The translations under genes were made by a program, and so were the position numbers. From positions 22,394 through 86,393 of the forward strand of contig NZ_MUXE01000012.1 of assembly GCF_003063245.1 (NCBI RefSeq): a stretch of DNA of 64,000 nucleotides, read 5' to 3'. The notes beneath the pieces were generated by a model. The model was not told where the DNA came from, did no database searches, and saw nothing but the letters and a program-made list of their open reading frames with translations. Source of the stretch: Arcobacter caeni (GTDB taxonomy: Bacteria; Campylobacterota; Campylobacteria; Campylobacterales; Arcobacteraceae). Below, piece after piece: positions 26,903 through 35,720 of the stretch; the stretch's first letter is position 1, and every line of letters begins with the position of its first letter.

Positions 26903-27841
26903 ATGAACAAAACATACAAAAATTTCATTTTATCTTTTATTATTGTTTTTATAACACTTCTATATTTTTTATACAAGTACAACAATAAAATAGAACAAAA
27001 TCAAATAGACATTTTAGTTTCAAATAGAGTTGAACTTGTACAAAATGAACTAACAAATCAAAAAAATAATGCTTTATCTTTGGCAATATTATTTTCTAAG
27101 AATCAAAATATTATTAGTTTTTTAGAAAATAATAAACCAAAAGAGTTAAAAAAAGAGCTTTTAAATTCCCTTGAAAATATAAAAAATTATACAAATATAA
27201 ATAATATCCAAATCCAAGTTCACACAAAAGATTTAAAAGTTTTTGTACGAAGTTGGGAAGATAAAGATGAGGGATTGAGTTTAGAGAGTTTTAGAAAAGG
27301 CTTGTTAAAAGTAAAAGAAACTAAAGAACCTTTTGTATCAAATGAACTAGGAAAAAGATTTAATATTAAAGCAATTTCGCCTATTTTTAATCAAAACAAC
27401 GAATATATTGGAACTCTTGAAATTATTTTAGATTATAGTGATTTAAGAAATAGATTAAAATATATGGGAATAGAGATTATTCCACTTTTAAAAAAAGAGT
27501 ATTTACCAATTGCAACATCTTATCATGAGGATAATTTATTAGATGATTTTGTGATTATTCAAAATGATTATGATAAAAAATTCTATGATTTACTTATGCA
27601 ACATAAAAATTATCTAAGTAATGAAAAGTTCTATTATGAGTATAATAATAAGATAATTACCCAAATTCCTTTGGGTGATATTGATTTAAAAAGTGTTGGA
27701 ATTTTAATGATTTTTTTTGATAAAAATGAACAAAATTTCAAATATTTACCAAGATATGAGTATTTGGGTGAAATAAATACAAAAGATTCAAATTTCAAAA
27801 ACAACTTTTCAAAAGAAAAAAAAGAGATTATTATAAAGTGA
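26903..27841 (+). CDS. Stand-alone membrane-anchored Cache-type sensor protein
   Basis: 312 residues with one N-terminal membrane helix (~8-26) and a large predicted periplasmic domain. No second membrane helix, HAMP, kinase or methyl-accepting domain follows, and the protein ends in a lysine-rich tail. The segments QVHTKDLKVFVRSW, ESFRKGLLKVKETKEPFV, GKRFNIKAISPIF and YIGTLEIILDYSDL match double-Cache sensor domains of Campylobacterota chemoreceptors. It is followed after five bases by a response regulator and then a kinase, so it probably presents a ligand-bound state to that kinase. The ligand is unknown; the adjacent TsdA-like gene makes a sulfur oxyanion one guess. Confidence 0.72.
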   Translation: MNKTYKNFILSFIIVFITLLYFLYKYNNKIEQNQIDILVSNRVELVQNELTNQKNNALSLAILFSKNQNIISFLENNKPKELKKELLNSLENIKNYTNINNIQIQVHTKDLKVFVRSWEDKDEGLSLESFRKGLLKVKETKEPFVSNELGKRFNIKAISPIFNQNNEYIGTLEIILDYSDLRNRLKYMGIEIIPLLKKEYLPIATSYHEDNLLDDFVIIQNDYDKKFYDLLMQHKNYLSNEKFYYEYNNKIITQIPLGDIDLKSVGILMIFFDKNEQNFKYLPRYEYLGEINTKDSNFKNNFSKEKKEIIIK

Positions 27842-27845
27842 AAAT

Positions 27846-28505
27846 ATGAAAATTTTACTACTTGAAGATGATTATTTATATAAAATATCTATAAAAGAAT
27901 TTTTGCAAGAGCTAGATTTTATTGTAGATGATTTTGAAAATGGTGACGAAGCTTTGGATGCTATTTTTACCAATAGTTATGATTTGCTTCTTTTAGATAT
28001 ACGAGTGCCTGGAATGGATGGTTTTACTTTGCTTGAAACTATACGAAAAGAGCAATTGAATACTCCAATTATTATTCTTACATCTTTGACTGATATTGCC
28101 AATCTTAGTCGTGGTTATGACCTTGGTTGTAATGATTATATTAGAAAACCTTTTGATTTGATTGAACTAAAATTTAGAATAGAACAGCTAATTAAAAATA
28201 GTTGTTTTAAGACTTTGGATGATTTTATACAAATTGTTCCTGATTATGAGTTTGATGTGAAAAAAAATATTTTATATAAAGAAAAAGAACAAATAGATTT
28301 AAGTTTTAAAGAGAGTGAATTAGTCTCTTTTTTAGTTCAAAATAGAGGTTTTTTTGTTTCTATCGAGACTTTACATGAAAAAATTTGGGAAAATAAAGAT
28401 ATTTCATATTCAGATATTAGAATGTGTATAAAAAGAATTAGAGAAAAAACTTGTAAAGATTTTATTAAAACTAAAAGATTTGTAGGATATAAAATTGATA
28501 AATAA
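27846..28505 (+). CDS. OmpR/PhoB-family response regulator
   Basis: 219 residues. The receiver domain has the acidic pair in LLEDDY, phosphoacceptor Asp52 in LLLLDIRVPGMDGF, Thr/Ser in ILTSL, and the invariant Lys in IRKPFD near 102. A winged-helix OmpR-type DNA-binding domain follows (~130-219) with the recognition part YSDIRMCIKRIREK. It overlaps the downstream kinase start by 11 bases, so the pair is translationally coupled. Likely targets are its own operon or the neighbouring cytochrome gene; that is inferred. Confidence 0.92.
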   Translation: MKILLLEDDYLYKISIKEFLQELDFIVDDFENGDEALDAIFTNSYDLLLLDIRVPGMDGFTLLETIRKEQLNTPIIILTSLTDIANLSRGYDLGCNDYIRKPFDLIELKFRIEQLIKNSCFKTLDDFIQIVPDYEFDVKKNILYKEKEQIDLSFKESELVSFLVQNRGFFVSIETLHEKIWENKDISYSDIRMCIKRIREKTCKDFIKTKRFVGYKIDK

Positions 28506-29634
28506 TAAATATGAGATTAAATATATTTTAATTCAAGGTTTATTAACTTTGTTGATAGCTTTTATTCCAATATATTTTTATTTGGATTCTTCTTTTGAAA
28601 ATCAAAATATAAAAGACAAAATGGATTTAAAAAATCATGCTTATTCTGTGATTTCTAAAATTGATAATTTTGAAAAAGAAAATAGTTCTATTTTTTATTT
28701 TCCAAGATCTAATATATATTTTTCTGGAATTTTCGATAAAAATAATCAGATGATTTTTTCTTTATTAGAAAAAAATAATTTAGATTTTTTTGACGAATTT
28801 TTAATAAATAAAGATGAGATTTGTTATAAAAACTATTTAAATGAAAATATTTTTGAAGCAAAATTTCTAATTGTTTGCAAAAAAATTGATAACTCTTTAG
28901 TAATATATAATGCAATTATTTTAGTTTTATCAATTAGTTTTTTTATATTTTTATCGTCATTTTTTATTATAAAACAAAGTATTGAACCATATAAAAAACT
29001 AAATCAATATTTAGATGAATTCTTAAAAGATGCGATGCATGAGTTAAAAACACCAATTGGAGTTGCGAGAATTAATGTAGATATGTTACAAATGCGATTA
29101 AAAAATGACAAACATATTTTACGAATAAAATCAGCTCTAAAAAATATGACTGTTATTTATGAAGATTTAGAATATTATATGCAACAAAATATGGTAAAAG
29201 ATGAAAAAACAAATATAAATTTTTCACTTTTTTTAGAAAGAAGAATAGAATTTTTTAATGACTTAGTTATTTCAAAGAATATTAGATTCTCAAAAAATAT
29301 TCAAAGTGATATTTTTATAACTTTTAATGAATTAGAACTATACAGAATTATAGATAATAATATTTCAAATGCAATAAAATACTCAAAAGATGGCTCAAAT
29401 ATTCAAATATCTTTAGAAAAAGAAGAGAATAAAATAAGACTTTCATTTAAAGATGAAGGAATTGGAATAAAAGATAAATCAAAAATCTTCGAGCGATATT
29501 ACAGAGGTGATAAAATAACAGGCGGTTTTGGAATAGGGCTTAGTATTGTGAAAAATATTTGTGCCAAAAATAAGATTGAAATTAAAGTTGAATCACAAGT
29601 AAATAAAGGAACAACCTTTATTTACTTATTTTGA
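28495..29634 (+). CDS. Membrane sensor histidine kinase
   Basis: 379 residues from a TTG start with AGGAT upstream; no earlier ATG exists in frame. Two membrane helices (~12-29 and ~137-160) bracket a short periplasmic loop of ~105 residues. The H box is DAMHELKTPIGVARIN near 180. The N box NNISNAIKYS, G1 DEGIGI, F box IFERYYRG and G2 GFGIGLSIVKNI make a complete HATPase domain. The small sensor loop and the preceding stand-alone Cache protein suggest a split input. The 3' end overlaps the convergent lipoprotein gene by nine bases. Confidence 0.92.
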   Translation: MINNKYEIKYILIQGLLTLLIAFIPIYFYLDSSFENQNIKDKMDLKNHAYSVISKIDNFEKENSSIFYFPRSNIYFSGIFDKNNQMIFSLLEKNNLDFFDEFLINKDEICYKNYLNENIFEAKFLIVCKKIDNSLVIYNAIILVLSISFFIFLSSFFIIKQSIEPYKKLNQYLDEFLKDAMHELKTPIGVARINVDMLQMRLKNDKHILRIKSALKNMTVIYEDLEYYMQQNMVKDEKTNINFSLFLERRIEFFNDLVISKNIRFSKNIQSDIFITFNELELYRIIDNNISNAIKYSKDGSNIQISLEKEENKIRLSFKDEGIGIKDKSKIFERYYRGDKITGGFGIGLSIVKNICAKNKIEIKVESQVNKGTTFIYLF

Positions 29635-30444
29635 TTCAGTAGATAGTTTTTTCACTAAAACTGAATATCCAGAACAAGTGCAAGAATCATCTATTGCTTC
29701 TTCAATCTCTTCAGTTTTAGAAACAAATTGCCAGTTACTATTAACAGCTTCTTTTAATGTTGAATAACCAGTACTTCTTTTATTTAAATCAGTACATTTT
29801 TTAGAACAAAGTGCTTCTTTTCCAGAATATCTCCAAGAATCAAAAAAAGTCATTGATTTTTGATCTTTTTTATTAAACAAAAGTTTAGTTTTTTGCTCTC
29901 TTGAAGCTTCTCTTCTTATAATTTCTTGTCTTTCTTTAATGACAGTTTGAGTATCTTCCTTAACAGCTGGTGTTATTTCAAATTGATGATTTTTAAAATT
30001 TTGATAAATCTTTTTTGCTTTTTCATCAATACTAACAGAATAATAAATATTATCATTTGTATTTGCTTGATGAGTTATAAAATAAGCTTCATTGTTTACT
30101 TCACAAACACTAGCTTTATTATTAGGATATGAATTAACATAATTTTTATTAATATAATAATTCATACTAACAAACTTACCTTTATTATCTGAACAAAGTT
30201 TTCCAAGTTCTGTTGATAAATTATTTGTAGCTTCTACTTTTGTAGATTTATTTTTATATAATTTTTGATTAGCATCATAGTCAAATGACCCATTTGACTC
30301 ATTTAAAATATCATTGATAGTTTTAACTTTTGCTTGATCAACTTTCTTAACATTTTTAACATTTGCTTTATTTGCACATGCAGTAAAAAGGATTGATGTT
30401 GAAATAACAAACAATCCTATTTTTAAAAATTTATTTATTTCCAT
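29626..30444 (-). CDS. Lipoprotein of unknown function
   Basis: About 272 residues from ATG 30444, or 280 from ATG 30468, which would overlap the upstream GGDEF gene. Neither start has a clear ribosome site; the shorter form gives a cleaner lipoprotein signal (FLKIGLFVISTSILFTAC). The mature protein has a central charged helix (KERQEIIRREASREQKTK). Its cysteine-rich C-terminus (CSKKCTDL, then CTCSGY) could form disulfides or bind metal. No family is recognised. It lies directly after the diguanylate cyclase gene, so co-expression is likely. Confidence 0.6.
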   Translation of the reverse strand: MEINKFLKIGLFVISTSILFTACANKANVKNVKKVDQAKVKTINDILNESNGSFDYDANQKLYKNKSTKVEATNNLSTELGKLCSDNKGKFVSMNYYINKNYVNSYPNNKASVCEVNNEAYFITHQANTNDNIYYSVSIDEKAKKIYQNFKNHQFEITPAVKEDTQTVIKERQEIIRREASREQKTKLLFNKKDQKSMTFFDSWRYSGKEALCSKKCTDLNKRSTGYSTLKEAVNSNWQFVSKTEEIEEAIDDSCTCSGYSVLVKKLSTESK

Positions 30445-30451
30445 TTTAAGA

Positions 30452-31579
30452 CTAAATCTCCATTCCATTTTCTAAAATAATTTTATTTCTTCCGTTTTCT
30501 TTTGCTTGATATAAAAGCATATCAGCTTTTTGTAGAGTATTTTCATAAGAGGTGTAACTACTTCTAATCGCTACTCCTGCTGAAAAAGTAACTTTAATTT
30601 TTTTATCTTTATATAAAAAGCTATTTTCTGTAACTATTGTTTTTATTCTTTTTAAAAACTGTAATAACTCTCGATTTAAATTAAAGTGAATAATCGCAAC
30701 AAACTCTTCTCCCCCATATCTTCCAGCAACATCATGTTCTCTTACACTTTTATTTAGGATTTTTCCAAAAGTTGATAATACAACATCTCCACATTCATGA
30801 CCATAAGTATCATTTAGTTTTTTGAAGTGGTCTAAATCAAAGAATATAACAGCATATTGAGTTTTAATTCTTTCATAAGCACTTTCGATTCTTTTTACTT
30901 CATCACTAAATGCTTTTCTTGTTAAAAGTCCAGTTAAATGATCTTTCATATTTTCTGTTTTTGTTCTATTGAGTTCTTCTTCAAGTTTTTTTACTTTTTC
31001 TTCAAGTTCGTGAACTTTTGTTTTACCGTTTTCTAATTTATTAGTTACAGTATTCATCTCTTTTTCAATTGATGTTGCTGCATTTATAAGTTCATTTTGA
31101 AGTTCTGTAAGAGCTTCTAAACCATTTTCATTTATATTTATTGAAGCTACTTTTTCTTTAATATTTAAAACATTTTGAGAACCAAAACCATTACTTGAAA
31201 TAGCCTCATTTAAATAATCTGACATTAATAAAACAAGTTTAGAAATATCAGAAGTTTGCTCGATTACAATCTTTTTATCTCTTTCAAACCTTTTATTAAT
31301 AAAATCTTCAATTTTATCTTGTACTTTTTTATCAAATAAAAGATTTGGTTCTTTTTCAATTTGTGAAAATAGTTGATCAATCTCTTCATTAGTTTTAGGA
31401 CAAATAGAAGGTAAAACAGATTGTTTTAATAAAGAAGCTAATTCGTGAACATTTTGTGGATGAACTCTTTTTAATAAGAGTGGAATTATTTTTTCAGGGA
31501 AATCAAGATTATTTGAATTCGCCTCATCTTTTTCTTCTTTTGTTAATTGACTTAAAATATTTTCAAACTCTTTGTTCAT
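30452..31579 (-). CDS. Diguanylate cyclase (GGDEF domain)
   Basis: 375 residues, soluble. An N-terminal helical region (~1-175) leads through a coiled coil (LENGKTKVHELEEKVKKLEE) into a GGDEF domain. The active motif is GGEEF in AGRYGGEEFVAI, and RxxD (REHD) lies a few residues upstream, so the inhibitory I-site for product feedback is present. The DHLTGLLTRKAF signature opens the domain. It should make cyclic di-GMP. The N-terminal region resembles a cytoplasmic sensor but matches nothing I can name. Confidence 0.93.
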   Translation of the reverse strand: MNKEFENILSQLTKEEKDEANSNNLDFPEKIIPLLLKRVHPQNVHELASLLKQSVLPSICPKTNEEIDQLFSQIEKEPNLLFDKKVQDKIEDFINKRFERDKKIVIEQTSDISKLVLLMSDYLNEAISSNGFGSQNVLNIKEKVASININENGLEALTELQNELINAATSIEKEMNTVTNKLENGKTKVHELEEKVKKLEEELNRTKTENMKDHLTGLLTRKAFSDEVKRIESAYERIKTQYAVIFFDLDHFKKLNDTYGHECGDVVLSTFGKILNKSVREHDVAGRYGGEEFVAIIHFNLNRELLQFLKRIKTIVTENSFLYKDKKIKVTFSAGVAIRSSYTSYENTLQKADMLLYQAKENGRNKIILENGMEI

Positions 31580-31610
31580 GAATGTTTCCTAAATATGATT
31601 TTTTTTAAAA

Positions 31611-32054
31611 TTATCCTAAAAGCTTTTTAACCATTTCATTAATTCTTTTTCCATCTGCAACACCTGCGAATTTTTTAGTTGCCATTCCCATAACTTTTCC
31701 TATGTCTTTCATAGATGTAGCTGCTACTTGTGAAATAATCTCTTTCATTCCAGCTTCTAATTCAGCATCATTTACTTGAGTTGGAAGATATAACATAAAA
31801 ACATCAACTTGTTCTTGCTCTTGAGCCACTAAATCATCTCTTGAAGCAGCTTTATATTGAGAAATTGATTCTTCTCTTTGTTTGATACCTTTTTGAATTA
31901 ATTTAATAACATCTTCGTCATTTAAATCTTTTCTTTCATCCACTTCAATTTGTTTAATCATAGTATTAATGGCTCTAATCGAGTCTCTTTTTACTACATC
32001 TTTTTCTCTCATTGCAGTTTTTAAATCTTCTTTTAATTGTTCTTTTAAACTCAT
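31611..32054 (-). CDS. yqeY: GatB/YqeY domain protein
   Basis: 147-residue YqeY-family protein, related to the tail domain of the GatB amidotransferase subunit. Marks are the start LKEQLKEDLKTAMREKD, the DSIRAINTMIKQIEVDER segment, and the C-terminal KDIGKVMGMATKKFAGVADGKRINEMVKKLL. It may bind tRNA; the cellular role is not settled. It lies between the GGDEF and ABC-F genes in the same direction with short gaps. Confidence 0.92.
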   Translation of the reverse strand: MSLKEQLKEDLKTAMREKDVVKRDSIRAINTMIKQIEVDERKDLNDEDVIKLIQKGIKQREESISQYKAASRDDLVAQEQEQVDVFMLYLPTQVNDAELEAGMKEIISQVAATSMKDIGKVMGMATKKFAGVADGKRINEMVKKLLG

Positions 32055-32097
32055 AAAAATCCTTATATTTAATAATATTTGAGTAAATTATATCTTT

Positions 32098-34047
32098 TTA
32101 AGAATTAAAGCTTTCTATTAATTCTTCTAGTTCTAAAAATCTTTCAACTTTTGTTTCATAAATTTCTTTTGTAGCATCAAGCTCCTGTGACATGGCAACA
32201 ATTCCTTTTTGTTCATAACATTTTGGATTCATTAAACAAGCATTTATCTCTTCAAGTTTTAACTCTAAATCTTCAAGTTCTTTTGGTAAATTATCATATT
32301 CTCTTTGGTCTTTGTAAGAAAGTTTTGTCTGTTTTTTTGCAACTTGAACAACTTTCTCACTACTTGCTTCTTTTGCCATTTCAATTTCAAGAGAGTCTAA
32401 TTCTTTTAACTCTTTTTCAATTTCTAAATATTCACTATATGGTTGAAAACTCTCCATAATAGTTGCATTTCCTTGAAATACAAAAAGTTTTTTTGCAATT
32501 TTATCAACAAAATATCTATCATGTGATACAAAAATCAAAGCACCTTGAAAGTTTTGTAAATACTCTTCTAAAATATTAATTGTTGGAATATCTAAGTCAT
32601 TTGTAGGTTCATCCAAAATCAAACAATCAACTTTTTTTGTGAAAAGTAGCGCAAGAGCAACCCTGTTTTTTTCTCCACCACTTAAAGCACCAACTTTTTT
32701 ATCAAGATATTCCCTTGGAAATAAGAAGTTTTTCAAATAACCAAAAACATGCATATTTCTTCCATCATGAAGAACAACTCTATCTCCACCATTTGGACAA
32801 AAAGTTTCTAATAGATTTCTTTCATCATCCAAAGATTCCCTTTGTTGGTCAAAATATCCAATTTCAAAATCACCTTTTTTAAAAGCTCCACTATCTATTT
32901 TCATTTTTTCCATAAAGATTTTTAGAAGTGTAGATTTTCCACTTCCGTTTGGACCAACTATAGCAATTGTGTCTTTTTGTAAAATTCTAGTAGTAAAATC
33001 AGTAATTAGTTTTTTATCTCCTAGTGCTTTATTAATATCATCAAGTTCATAAAGCATTTTCTTTTTGTTTTTTTGATTATCATCTGTGTTAAATGATTTT
33101 TGCTCCCTTTGAAGTTCCAGTGACATTTTTCTAATAGCGGCTGGATTTGACCTTGCTTTTTGTTTTAAATCAAAATATTCTGATTTTCTTCTTTCATTTC
33201 TTTTTCTTCGGGCCGTAACACCATGTTGCATCCAATGAGCTTCTCTTTTTACTAAACGAATAAGATTATCATGCTCTTTTTGCATATTGTCCAAAAGATG
33301 CTCTTTTTGCTCTAAATATGAAGAGTAACCACCGTTGAATTTTCGCAAAACTCCACCATCAACTTCAATAACAGTAGTTGCAATATTATCAATAAAATAT
33401 CTATCATGTGAGATAAAAAGTAGGGTGAAATTGTTTTTCAAAAGTAGTTGTTCTAAAAACTCAACCATATAAACATCAAGGTGATTTGTAGGTTCATCCA
33501 AGAGTAAAACATCAGGTTTTTTAAGTAAAAGACCAGCTAAACTAACACGCCGTTGTTCTCCTCCACTTAAAAGATTTACATCTTTAAATTCATACTGTTT
33601 TAGTTGAAACTCAACTAAAACTCGCTCAATCATATTGTCCAAATCCCAAGCATCATGAAAGTCAATAAAAGTCGCTAATTCACTTTGTCTTCTTATTAAA
33701 TCTTCATTTTCATAATCAGTTGTAAGACGATTTGTAAGTTCTTCATATTCAGTTCTAGCATTTTTTAATTCAGCTAATTGATTTTCAATTGCATCTCTTA
33801 CATTTAAATTGTCTTTGAATTTTGGTTGTTGGTCAAGCATTTCAATTTTAAGAGATTTATCAATAGCCATTTCACCGCTATCAGCTTCTGTTTGTTTCAT
33901 AATTATTTTAAAAAGTGTAGATTTACCTTGACCATTTTGTCCAATAACAGCAACTCTTTGCCCATGGTTTAAAGTAAAATTTGTATCTTTTAAAATAACT
34001 TTTGTGTCGTATTGTTTTGAAATGTTTTGAAGGTCTATTAACGCCAT
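32098..34047 (-). CDS. ABC-F family ATPase (Uup-like)
   Basis: 649 residues with two ABC cassettes and no membrane domain. Cassette 1 has GQNGQGKST and LSGGEQRRV; cassette 2 has GPNGSGKSTL and LSGGEKNRV. Both have DEPTNHLD/DEPTNDLD Walker B motifs. A charged inter-domain linker (~240-320) and a C-terminal coiled coil (~570-649) fit the Uup subgroup, which acts on translating ribosomes or DNA intermediates. The C-terminal coiled coil distinguishes it from EttA. Confidence 0.9.
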   Translation of the reverse strand: MALIDLQNISKQYDTKVILKDTNFTLNHGQRVAVIGQNGQGKSTLFKIIMKQTEADSGEMAIDKSLKIEMLDQQPKFKDNLNVRDAIENQLAELKNARTEYEELTNRLTTDYENEDLIRRQSELATFIDFHDAWDLDNMIERVLVEFQLKQYEFKDVNLLSGGEQRRVSLAGLLLKKPDVLLLDEPTNHLDVYMVEFLEQLLLKNNFTLLFISHDRYFIDNIATTVIEVDGGVLRKFNGGYSSYLEQKEHLLDNMQKEHDNLIRLVKREAHWMQHGVTARRKRNERRKSEYFDLKQKARSNPAAIRKMSLELQREQKSFNTDDNQKNKKKMLYELDDINKALGDKKLITDFTTRILQKDTIAIVGPNGSGKSTLLKIFMEKMKIDSGAFKKGDFEIGYFDQQRESLDDERNLLETFCPNGGDRVVLHDGRNMHVFGYLKNFLFPREYLDKKVGALSGGEKNRVALALLFTKKVDCLILDEPTNDLDIPTINILEEYLQNFQGALIFVSHDRYFVDKIAKKLFVFQGNATIMESFQPYSEYLEIEKELKELDSLEIEMAKEASSEKVVQVAKKQTKLSYKDQREYDNLPKELEDLELKLEEINACLMNPKCYEQKGIVAMSQELDATKEIYETKVERFLELEELIESFNS

Positions 34048-34190
34048 ATATGTATTCTTCTTTTTTGTAAAATCATGATTTATTTTTAATAAGTAAGTTA
34101 TTAATATACCAAAAAACCTGTTAATATTTACTTTTAGTATATTTTCTTAATTATATTTTGAAAATAATATTAATTTAATATTAAGAAATG

Positions 34191-34196
34191 TATAAT
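34191..34196 (+). promoter_or_regulatory. -10 box before the 198-residue hypothetical gene
   Basis: TATAAT lies 26 bases before the ATG, and AAGGAG supplies the ribosome site. The surrounding spacer is about 90% A/T. Confidence 0.45.
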
Positions 34197-34221
34197 TAAG
34201 TATAAATAAAAGGAGTTTCTC

Positions 34222-34818
34222 ATGCAAATTCAAAATAATACAAGTCAAGCTTTAGATATGTATAAACAAAATACAAATACAAGTGCTAAAACAAAAGAAC
34301 AACCAGCTAAAAATGACTCTTTAGAAGAGATTATAAACAATTCAGCTGCAAGAGTTACTATCTCTATGAATGCTCAGTCTATTCTTTTTGAAATGAATAC
34401 AGCAAGTATGACAAAAAATAATACTTTGGGGCAGAGTGGATCTGGATTAAAGAATAATCAACTTGAAGTTTTAAATTTTCTTGGAGGAAAAGAAACAGAA
34501 GGTGGAATGAGCCTTAAAAATATTGGATATGAGGGAAAACCAATTCTTGAATTATCTTCTGATGAAGCAAAGAATTTAGTAAGTGAAGAAGGGTTTTTTG
34601 GTGTAAAAAATACTTCAGATAGAGTTGCTGGTTTTGTATTAAGTTTTGCTGGTGATAACTTAGATGTTCTTCAAAAAGGAAGAGATGGAGTAGTTCAAGG
34701 TTTTGAAGAGGCTAAAAAGATGTTTGGAGGTGAACTTCCTGAAATATCATATAAAACTCAAGAAAGAACATTGGCTTTGATTGATGAGAAAATGAATAGT
34801 TTAAAAGGAAAGTCATAA
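34222..34818 (+). CDS. Conserved hypothetical protein, cytoplasmic or secreted without signal peptide
   Basis: 198 residues, Asn/Gln/Thr-rich N-terminus (~1-40) without a signal peptide, then RVTISMNAQSILFEMN. The folded C-terminal part includes GFFGVKNTSDRVAGFVLSFAGDNLDVLQKGRDGVVQGFEEA and KTQERTLALIDEKM. Proteins with this tail occur in Campylobacterota, sometimes named hydrogenase-4 component G, a name without visible support here. A disordered start with amphipathic helices resembles flagellar-type secretion substrates, which is only an inference. It is a single-gene unit with its own promoter and a terminator at its stop. Confidence 0.6.
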   Translation: MQIQNNTSQALDMYKQNTNTSAKTKEQPAKNDSLEEIINNSAARVTISMNAQSILFEMNTASMTKNNTLGQSGSGLKNNQLEVLNFLGGKETEGGMSLKNIGYEGKPILELSSDEAKNLVSEEGFFGVKNTSDRVAGFVLSFAGDNLDVLQKGRDGVVQGFEEAKKMFGGELPEISYKTQERTLALIDEKMNSLKGKS

Positions 34819-34832
34819 AGACTTTTCCTTAA
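34803..34832. terminator. Hairpin between two convergent genes
   Basis: Arms AAAAGGAAAGTC and GACTTTTCCTT with a five-base loop and one bulge. It overlaps the end of the hypothetical gene and abuts the CDF transporter stop. Confidence 0.6.
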
Positions 34833-35720
34833 TTAATGATTTATATCATTTAACTTAAAATCATCATATGGATCCATATGAATATTTATAATCCAATCTC
34901 TCGAAGAATCTAGCTTTTTGATTTTATTCTCAATAGAATCAGTAGCTTTATGTGCTTCCATAAGTGTAATCAAACAATTAAAAACCAAATGTACTTCCAC
35001 AAAAGTTTGATTTGCAGCTTCTCTTGTTTTTAATAGATGATAAGCATTTACTTTGTCATTTTGTTTTATTATTTCTTCTATATTTGCTACTACTTCTTCA
35101 TCAACGGCTCGGTCTAATAAAACTAAAATACCATCTTGAATTAAAGAATATGCAGAATAAATAATATATAAAGCGATTCCTCCTCCTACAATTACATCAA
35201 TTATTTCATAACCAGTAAAAGTTACAAGAAGTAAAGAAATTAAAACAGCTGCATTACTAAAAACATCCGTTTTATAGTGTAAAGCATCAGCTTTAATAAC
35301 CATTGAATTTGTTTTATTAGCAATATAATTTAAATAAATTACTAATAAAATCGTAATAATCAAAGAGATAATCATTACATAAATAGAAACTTCTAAATAT
35401 TGTGATGTTTCACTATTTATAGCTTTTTTAGCAGCTTGATAAAGCAAGAATAATCCAGAGATACTAATAATAGTTCCCTCGATTACAGAAGCTAAGGCTT
35501 CAATTTTCCCTCTTCCATAATTAAAAATTTTATCAGCTGGTTTTTCAGAATTTGAAATAGCAAAATAGTTAAAAATAGATACAAACATATCTAAAACAGA
35601 ATCAACAGCAGAAGCTAAAACAGCAACAGAACCACTTGTGATTCCAATTGCTAGTTTTATTAAAGTAAGTAGCCCAGCTACACTAGATGAAACAACGGTA
35701 GCTTTTTTTTGAGGTGTCAT
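34833..35720 (-). CDS. Cation diffusion facilitator family transporter
   Basis: 295 residues with about six membrane helices and a cytoplasmic C-terminal domain (~210-295), as in FieF/YiiP. Metal-site residues are visible in SAVDSVLDMF (two aspartates in helix 2) and DALHYKTDVFSN (His/Asp in helix 5). This D-D/H-D pattern suits Zn/Fe/Cd export by proton antiport. Metal specificity cannot be read from sequence. Its start overlaps the aminotransferase stop by one base (TAATG). Confidence 0.9.
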   Translation of the reverse strand: MTPQKKATVVSSSVAGLLTLIKLAIGITSGSVAVLASAVDSVLDMFVSIFNYFAISNSEKPADKIFNYGRGKIEALASVIEGTIISISGLFLLYQAAKKAINSETSQYLEVSIYVMIISLIITILLVIYLNYIANKTNSMVIKADALHYKTDVFSNAAVLISLLLVTFTGYEIIDVIVGGGIALYIIYSAYSLIQDGILVLLDRAVDEEVVANIEEIIKQNDKVNAYHLLKTREAANQTFVEVHLVFNCLITLMEAHKATDSIENKIKKLDSSRDWIINIHMDPYDDFKLNDINH

